64,000 nt of DNA from Mariniflexile maritimum. GTDB lineage: Bacteria > Bacteroidota > Bacteroidia > Flavobacteriales > Flavobacteriaceae. Positions 58,556 through 64,000 of the stretch are shown one piece after another. The notes under the pieces were generated by a model, which saw nothing but the letters and a program-made list of their open reading frames with translations, was not told the DNA's origin and did not search any database. The stretch is from assembly GCF_009746565.1 (NCBI RefSeq), contig NZ_WRPN01000005.1:1-64000 (forward strand), in the 5' to 3' direction. Numbering within the stretch: the stretch's first letter is position 1; every line of letters starts with the position of its first letter. Made by a program: the position numbers and the translations under genes.

Positions 58556-61435
58556 TCAATTCAATTTTATAATTTTTAAAGTGTTTTCTTCTTTTGCATC
58601 GTTGGTAATTTTAACAATGTATAAGCTTGCCGGTAAATTCGAGATGCTAAATTCATGGTTCTCGCCAAAGTTTCCTTTAAATGATTTTACCACTTTTCCG
58701 GTTATGTCGTGAATGGTTAACGCTTCTATTTTTTTATTAACAGAGAAGGTGTCTTTAACAGGATTTGGGTATAAAATCAATTCCGTAGTTGTTTTTATGG
58801 TATTGGTGCTTAAGGTTGCTGGTTTATTGCCAAATATCCTAAACTGGCCTGCGCCTAAAGGAATGACATCTGAAGTGTTTGCAACATTAAACGTGGAGTT
58901 ATCCATTAAATTGTACCAAGTGCCAGTATATGGAAAATTAGGATTTACGTTTTGGCTCGATACTGAAAAATTAGCAATGATGATGACATTTTTTAAGTCG
59001 GACCCAGGCGTGGTTTCAGACCCTGTATAAATGCTGATGCGCGGTGTTTGAGAACCTGAGTTAATCACATAGTTGCCTTCAAACACAGCTTCGTTTATTT
59101 TTAGATGGTTAAGTCGCGACCAATCGTTATATATTTTATTTCTATTGGCATTTCCCAACCAATTGTTTGCCCACTGCAGTTGTGGTTTGGTTGATAATTT
59201 ACAATCGCCATCGTTATTGCCATCATAATCTGAATTAACCACGCCATTGGTACAGGTCCAGATGGAGTTGTTCATACCTAAATCGGCAAAGTGCCAAATC
59301 ATTTTAGGCCCGGGAATAGGAATGGTTACAGCACCAAGTGCAGACATTCTTAATAAGGCGGTGTTCAAGTCCCGAACGTTGTGCGATGGGTTGCTGGTAA
59401 CACCAAACTGGGTCATTTCATACATGATGCGGTCTTTGTCATGGCTTTCAGGATAGCCTAACGCGCGTTTGCCGGTAAACCCATGGGCCGTATGTCCCAT
59501 TCTATCAAAATTAATATCGCCTGCTTGTCCTTGGGCTAGGTTTTTATAGGAATTCCATATTTCGCTCCACATCATAATACCTTTTGGTATGGCATCGCCC
59601 AACCTGTAATTGGCCCATTCTTGTTCTTCGGAATCGCCACCCAAATGCTCAAAGATTACATAATGGGTTTGGTCCAAGCTCCACGAGTAATCGGCATACG
59701 CTTTTAACACATTTACGCGGTCTAGTTGGTAAGAATTGGTGCAGTTTTGATCGCCACTGGTGCAATTTTGGGTAAAACCTTTGGTTAAGTCCCAACGGAA
59801 ACCATCAATTTTAAAGTCTTCAATCCAATGTTTTACAACCCGTTTCACATAGTTTTGGGTGTAAATACTTTGATGGTTAAAATCTTCGCCCACGCTGTAA
59901 CTGTGTTTTGCAGTGGTATTGAAATAGGGGTTTTCAAACGAAGGGCCACCCCAACCATCGCCATCGGGGTCGTTCATCCACATTCTTATCATGGGGTTTC
60001 TTCCAAAGGCATGGTTTAAGGCCACATCCAAAATTACCGCTATACCGTTTTGGTGGCACACATCAACAAGTTCCCTCAATTTATCCTCGGTACCATAAAA
60101 TTTGTCCAGAGCCATGTGAAAGGTGGTATTGTAGCCCCAGCTTTCATTGCCTTCAAATTCCATGATGGGCATCAATTCAATGGCGTTGATGTTTAGGTTT
60201 TTGAAGTAATCTATTTTGTCAATCACATCCTGAAAGTTCCTATCGGCATCAAAATCCCTGATAAGCACTTCATAAATAATTAAATCTTCTTTTTTAGGTT
60301 TTGAAAAATTAGTGACCTGCCACGGGTAGTTTGCCTTTCCTGTTTGAAGTACCGTAACCTCACGTTCATGTCCCGTTGGGTAAGCAGGCAAGTTTGGATA
60401 GGTAGCATTGGGAATTCCGGGGTCGTCAAAAGGCGATAAAACAAGCGTCGAGAAAGGGTCGGCTGTTTTAACCAATATAGGTGAATTTGGAACAGGACTT
60501 TGTTTTACCACCCAATATTGGTAAGTTTCAATGTTGCCGGGAGTTAACCCAGTAAGTTCCAACCAAAACTTGCTGCTAGAAGGGTCTTTTTTCATGGCAT
60601 ACGTTGCGTTGGGTTGCCAATTGTTGAAACTGCCCGCTACATATACAAAATCTTTATATGGAGCATCTAATACCAAGGTTGCTTTGGTGGCATCGTTGGG
60701 GTTGTAATTAATGCCTTCAACCAAACCTGCGGGAAGTGCTTGATTTGGCACATTTGGGTTTACAATTACTGAAAACTTTTTTATGATGGTTGTGGCTGCC
60801 TGCGTAATTTCCAGTTGATAGTTTTGGTTAGAAGTGATATTTGTATGGTTGAAGGCATAACTAGATGTTGCGGGGTTTGTATTGATGCTCACACCATTAG
60901 CCTTTAAGTTGTAACTGGCGTTGCCATTGGTATTGGTTGCGGTAATGTTTAAACTGCTTCCTGAGGTTAATAAGTTAACGCTGTTTTCGAGTGGATTTGT
61001 TAAGCTTGCTTGAAAGGAGCCTACTTCTGATAAAATATCCTGACTTTGGCCATTGCCAGTTTTAGTTTTTATTAAAAAACCTATTCGACCAATATTTGTT
61101 CTAGCATAAAATGTTGTAGGTGTAAAGGAGATGGTATAGGTATCGGAACCAGCATTGTAAGTAAGTTTATTGGCTTCATTGGAATTGTTCCAAGTGCCAT
61201 TAGTTGGGCAATCTTGCGAGTTGCTATCATTCAAATCATAAGACCATGCCCATAGATAGAGCGCATTGTTTGATACGCCCCAAGTGGCTTCGTTAATGCT
61301 AGAGCCATTAAAAGTGATGGTAATGGCATCGCCTTCATTGAAAGGGGAAGGAGAGATGCTGTAAGTAACCGTTTGTTGTTGTGAAAATGCAGATAACGAG
61401 AAAATTAGTAATAAAAGAATTGTAATTTTTTTCAT
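58556..61435 (-). CDS. GH13 alpha-amylase-family enzyme with N-terminal beta domains and T9SS tail
   Basis: A 959-residue secreted glucan hydrolase. The signal peptide is MKKITILLLLIFSLSAFS. N-terminal beta-sandwich regions follow (about 20-250), then a CBM48/early-set-like domain (about 255-330, KDFVYVAGSFNNWQP). The GH13 barrel starts near LIIYEVLIRDFDADRNF. Catalytic residues: nucleophile Asp549 (GFRWDLTKGF), acid/base Glu596 (VIFEHLG) and the third carboxylate Asp666 (ESHDKDRIM); LDVALNHAFG is conserved region I. The C-terminus (about 885-959, LILYPNPVKDTFSV...KIIKLN) is a T9SS type A tail. It should cut alpha-1,4-glucans at the surface. It is read leftwards after two SusE/F-like genes, so it belongs to a starch/glycogen locus separate from the GAG genes. 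Confidence 0.92.
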   Translation of the reverse strand: MKKITILLLLIFSLSAFSQQQTVTYSISPSPFNEGDAITITFNGSSINEATWGVSNNALYLWAWSYDLNDSNSQDCPTNGTWNNSNEANKLTYNAGSDTYTISFTPTTFYARTNIGRIGFLIKTKTGNGQSQDILSEVGSFQASLTNPLENSVNLLTSGSSLNITATNTNGNASYNLKANGVSINTNPATSSYAFNHTNITSNQNYQLEITQAATTIIKKFSVIVNPNVPNQALPAGLVEGINYNPNDATKATLVLDAPYKDFVYVAGSFNNWQPNATYAMKKDPSSSKFWLELTGLTPGNIETYQYWVVKQSPVPNSPILVKTADPFSTLVLSPFDDPGIPNATYPNLPAYPTGHEREVTVLQTGKANYPWQVTNFSKPKKEDLIIYEVLIRDFDADRNFQDVIDKIDYFKNLNINAIELMPIMEFEGNESWGYNTTFHMALDKFYGTEDKLRELVDVCHQNGIAVILDVALNHAFGRNPMIRMWMNDPDGDGWGGPSFENPYFNTTAKHSYSVGEDFNHQSIYTQNYVKRVVKHWIEDFKIDGFRWDLTKGFTQNCTSGDQNCTNSYQLDRVNVLKAYADYSWSLDQTHYVIFEHLGGDSEEQEWANYRLGDAIPKGIMMWSEIWNSYKNLAQGQAGDINFDRMGHTAHGFTGKRALGYPESHDKDRIMYEMTQFGVTSNPSHNVRDLNTALLRMSALGAVTIPIPGPKMIWHFADLGMNNSIWTCTNGVVNSDYDGNNDGDCKLSTKPQLQWANNWLGNANRNKIYNDWSRLNHLKINEAVFEGNYVINSGSQTPRISIYTGSETTPGSDLKNVIIIANFSVSSQNVNPNFPYTGTWYNLMDNSTFNVANTSDVIPLGAGQFRIFGNKPATLSTNTIKTTTELILYPNPVKDTFSVNKKIEALTIHDITGKVVKSFKGNFGENHEFSISNLPASLYIVKITNDAKEENTLKIIKLN

Positions 61436-61464
61436 AATCTAGTTGTTTTAGAAAAAAAGAGGCA

Positions 61465-61502
61465 GTATAAAAAGTATAGTCTGATGAAAGCACTTTTTAT
61501 AC
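61465..61502 (-). terminator. Inverted repeat between the SusE/F-like gene and the amylase gene
   Basis: GTATAAAAAGT (61465-61475) is the exact inverse of ACTTTTTATAC (61492-61502). On the minus strand it is followed by TGCCTCTTTTTTTC. It looks like a terminator or attenuator inside the starch operon, limiting read-through into the amylase gene. Confidence 0.6.
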
Positions 61503-61529
61503 CACCGCTTTTTAATGATTAATTTAAGC

Positions 61530-63206
61530 CTAATTTACACTATAGGTGCCTTTATTGAAATCGACGGTTATGGTGTATGTTCCAGTGCCTGGAGACTTCA
61601 CATTGTCTTCATCATCCCTTACAAGCATACCAGCATATTTTTTACTGGCGCCCCAATCGTTGTTCCAAGAACCTTGAACGGGTAGGAATTTGAATTCATC
61701 GGACGCTGTTAACGCTTGATTGATAGTGAACAGCCCTTCAGAAACCTTTGTAAAAGCAGGTGCGGTGGCATTGTTCCAACCATTGGGTGAACCAACTAAA
61801 TATAGGTTCTGTGGCACTTCGGTTAATGAATAGGACAAGGTATTAAAATCGATGGTGACCATAAAAGTTCCAGCTGCAGTAACTTTAATGTTTTGTTCAT
61901 CGTCTTGCTCGAGCATGTTGGGTGTTGTTTTACTTTCCGCCCAATCGCCATCCCATGAACCTGAAGTGGGTACCATTTTAAATTCGTCGCCGGCAGCAAA
62001 GGTTTGTATTCTTGTAAATACGCCATTTCCGGTAGTGTTAAACTTTTGTGTAGCATCGCCATTGTTCCAACCATTATGGGCACCAACCATGTAGAGGTTG
62101 TCAATTTTCGACATTTTAAAGCTTAGGGTATTAAAGTTAACAATCACCACATAGTTACCGGCACTGGCTACCTTAATGTTGCTTTCACCATCTTGAAGAA
62201 TTTTTCCGGCATTTGCAGGGTCTTCGCCATAATCACCATCCCAAGATCCAGAGTTTGGAATCATTTTAAACTCATCATTGGCACTAAATGCCTGTACTTT
62301 TACAAACACGCCTTTACCGTTATTATAAAATTTTTGGGTTGCATCATTATTGTTCCAACCGTTATGTGCACCAACCATAAATAAATTATCGGGAATGGGC
62401 ACTTTATATGCTTTAAGCGAAACCGTTGTTTTATTGGAAATCCTACTTAATTCCCCTGAAGCTGATTTTACTTTCGCCTTGATCCTGAAGTCAAAATTGG
62501 AAGCAATATCAGGTATGCCACCACTAGCAATTACCAAATCGTTAAGCGCTTTGTGTTTAATGGAAAACGTGGTGCTGTTGGTGGTGCCAATTACGGTGGC
62601 TGCCGCAAAATTTGTTCCGGCAAGTGCCATTTCTACGTCGTAATCAATGGTAATGTTACTGTTTTGCCCAATTTCGGGATCATTCCAAGTAACGGTTAAC
62701 GCTGTTTCATCGGCTTTTTCATTCAAAAGAACCACACTAAAACCGTTGTTAGGGCTTGTAATACTTGGTGCGGTTACTGGGAATTTTGAAACTTGAAACA
62801 AAACAACATTCGAGCTCGTGTTGCCTGCCAATACCCGCATATAGATGCCGGTGCTGGCATAAGATTGTATGTTAATCGAACTTAACGACTGGTTGAAACT
62901 TGTAACCGACATCGTGAAGTTTTTGGTCTCCGTAGTGCCCAATAATACGGGTGCTGTAAAATCGGCATCGGTAGCCATTTCCACTTTATAGGAGGCGCTT
63001 CCGGTTACTTCATCGTTCCAAGTAATGGTAAAAGCTGGGTTATTTGGCAATGCAAAATTTAAAAATACATTGCTAATGCCAGGTTCTTGCAAAACAAATG
63101 CAGGGTCTGGTTTGGTTATGGAGATGCTTTCCTCGGTTTCACAAGCTGTAAAAACAAGTGCCAGTGAAAGGAAAAGGAAACTTAATTTTTTTATATATAA
63201 ATTCAT
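61530..63206 (-). CDS. SusE/SusF-like outer-membrane starch-binding lipoprotein
   Basis: A 558-residue lipoprotein with lipobox ALVFTAC (Cys22). Two SusE-type fibronectin-like domains (about 40-265) are followed by three tandem starch-binding modules of about 95 residues, each starting LYMVGAHNGWNN or LYLVGSPNGWNN and containing GSWDGDxxE or GSWNNDWG. The first two are nearly identical. Such repeats with exposed Trp residues (GWNN, GSWDGD) are typical of SusE/SusF, which hold starch at the cell surface. It lies 18 bp after the other SusE-like gene and 94 bp before the GH13 amylase on the minus strand. It has a SusE-like N-terminus with SusF-like repeat number, so the exact name is open. Confidence 0.88.
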   Translation of the reverse strand: MNLYIKKLSFLFLSLALVFTACETEESISITKPDPAFVLQEPGISNVFLNFALPNNPAFTITWNDEVTGSASYKVEMATDADFTAPVLLGTTETKNFTMSVTSFNQSLSSINIQSYASTGIYMRVLAGNTSSNVVLFQVSKFPVTAPSITSPNNGFSVVLLNEKADETALTVTWNDPEIGQNSNITIDYDVEMALAGTNFAAATVIGTTNSTTFSIKHKALNDLVIASGGIPDIASNFDFRIKAKVKSASGELSRISNKTTVSLKAYKVPIPDNLFMVGAHNGWNNNDATQKFYNNGKGVFVKVQAFSANDEFKMIPNSGSWDGDYGEDPANAGKILQDGESNIKVASAGNYVVIVNFNTLSFKMSKIDNLYMVGAHNGWNNGDATQKFNTTGNGVFTRIQTFAAGDEFKMVPTSGSWDGDWAESKTTPNMLEQDDEQNIKVTAAGTFMVTIDFNTLSYSLTEVPQNLYLVGSPNGWNNATAPAFTKVSEGLFTINQALTASDEFKFLPVQGSWNNDWGASKKYAGMLVRDDEDNVKSPGTGTYTITVDFNKGTYSVN

Positions 63207-63224
63207 ATCGATTTTTTTTAATGA

Positions 63225-64000
63225 TTATAAATTCAAGGGAATCATGATATAACTGCCATCAAGGTCGTTAAACCAAATTTCGTAATCGTCTTCAACAACA
63301 ACGGGAATATTTCCGCCGTTAACTTTAGCTATACCCGAAAATTGGGTAATTCCAGCCCAAACAGCGCCCGTATTGGTTTTAAACTGTAAGTTTCCGGGCA
63401 CCAAGCGCACACTTTTTAAATTCCAGATATGACCGTCAAAAGCAGATTTCGTCATTGCTTTGGTAGTAGTGGCCGAACCTTGTATTTCCATGCCCGTAAA
63501 ATTGGGGGCAGCAGAAGCATCATAAGCAGCCATGGTATATTTTTTTGTGGAAAAGTTAAAAGTGAACTTATAATAGCCGCTAGCGGTAACACCAAAACGT
63601 CCGGGGTCGCCAGATTGTGTTCCAGGATTTCCCGCCATTTCGCCGGCAGGTTTTACGGTGTCGCTTCCTTCGTTTTCAGTAACGCCCCATTGTGGTTGCC
63701 ATAAGCCTCTGGATTCTAAAATTTTGAATCTGCCTTCGTTAAAATCGGCACTTGCCTTTTTAAAATAGCCTATGTAGTAATATTGATTGCTGTTGCCGCT
63801 TTCCCTGAATAGCGCAGGGTTGTTATCGTTGTTGTTCCATCCGGGTGCGGTACCATTTCCTACTAAATAATAGTCTTTAAATTTATAGTTAAAATAGGGG
63901 TACACCTTAAAATTAACACTATTGGATGCCACTGGCAAACCGTTTTGTGTTCCTATGGACGACACTACCCTGGCGTAAATGGTACTCCAAACGAATGGGG
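63225..64000 (-). CDS. SusE-like outer-membrane protein, N-terminus beyond the window
   Basis: The minus-strand frame is open to the window edge: positions 63966-64000 translate as FVWSTIYARVV just before MSSIGTQNG or an equivalent non-ATG codon. So the gene starts outside the window, and any start near 63965 is internal. The visible part has a SusE-type module with DYYLVGNGTAPGWNNNDNNPALF, GRFKILESRGLWQPQWGVTENE and a second C-terminal domain ending DGSYIMIPLNL. The GWNNN and WQPQWG segments resemble starch-binding sites. It precedes the SusE/F-like gene by 18 bp; susD and susC genes are to be expected upstream, outside the window. Confidence 0.82.
   Translation of the reverse strand, partial: PFVWSTIYARVVSSIGTQNGLPVASNSVNFKVYPYFNYKFKDYYLVGNGTAPGWNNNDNNPALFRESGNSNQYYYIGYFKKASADFNEGRFKILESRGLWQPQWGVTENEGSDTVKPAGEMAGNPGTQSGDPGRFGVTASGYYKFTFNFSTKKYTMAAYDASAAPNFTGMEIQGSATTTKAMTKSAFDGHIWNLKSVRLVPGNLQFKTNTGAVWAGITQFSGIAKVNGGNIPVVVEDDYEIWFNDLDGSYIMIPLNL

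Overview
The window comes from a marine-type member of the Bacteroidota, most likely a flavobacterium. The evidence is: SusC/SusD pairs, a one-protein hybrid two-component regulator with propeller repeats and an AraC output domain, type IX secretion (T9SS) C-terminal tails, AT-rich non-coding DNA, promoter boxes of the TAnnTTTG type, almost no Shine-Dalgarno sequences, and an ISAon1-family transposase. No species assignment can be made from the sequence alone.

Layout. (1) 1-621: 5' part of an ISAon1-type insertion sequence, cut by the window edge. (2) 932-5588: a nitrogen-type regulatory block. It holds a soluble NtrB-like histidine kinase, an NtrC-like sigma-54 activator, a consensus -24/-12 sigma-54 promoter with two upstream dyads, a 61-residue Cys-rich protein, glutamate dehydrogenase and a Rnk/GreA-like factor. 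(3) 5721-21367: the first part of a glycosaminoglycan (GAG) utilisation locus. It holds a KduD-like SDR, a 1392-residue hybrid sensor-regulator, susC/susD pair 1, a T9SS-secreted PL8 chondroitinase-like lyase, and a free-standing secreted copy of that lyase's C-terminal module. (4) 21540-26839: a type III restriction-modification operon in the order res, GxxExxY, mod, apparently inserted between the two halves of the locus and flanked by short dispersed repeats, followed by an HU-like gene (27518-27901). (5) 28416-50465: susC/susD pair 2 and a long degradative gene series: GH88, four sulfatases, a second PL8 lyase, a beta-helix protein (DUF4955 type, possibly PL29), an unknown T9SS protein, a lectin-fold lipoprotein, a heparinase II/III (PL12-type) lyase and a CBM9-like protein. 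(6) 50462-58019: a LacI-type regulator diverging from an amino-sugar operon: nucleotidyltransferase, NahK-like kinase, FucP/NagP-type transporter, Gfo/Idh/MocA oxidoreductase, NagB-LmbE fusion. (7) 58115-64000: a small unknown gene and the end of a separate alpha-glucan locus (GH13 amylase and two SusE/F-like proteins), running off the window.

How the genes fit together (inference from family functions). Sulfated GAG, chondroitin/dermatan sulfate above all, would be cut outside the cell by the T9SS-borne PL8, imported through SusC/D, cut further in the periplasm by the second PL8 and other lyases, desulfated by the four FGly sulfatases, and split by GH88 into an unsaturated uronate and N-acetylhexosamine. 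The SDR would handle the uronate branch (DHU to KDG). The kinase, nucleotidyltransferase, oxidoreductase and NagB-LmbE genes would handle the amino sugar.

Two regulatory signatures tie the locus together. A bipartite C-rich direct repeat lies upstream of four transcription units (11335, 20311, 28304, 33368) and is the best candidate site for the hybrid regulator. A 14-bp near-palindrome, TGTGTTCGAGCACA, lies upstream of both the SDR (6694-6707) and the amino-sugar operon (51565-51578), each time 38-39 bp before a TACTTTyG box, and is the best candidate operator for the LacI protein.
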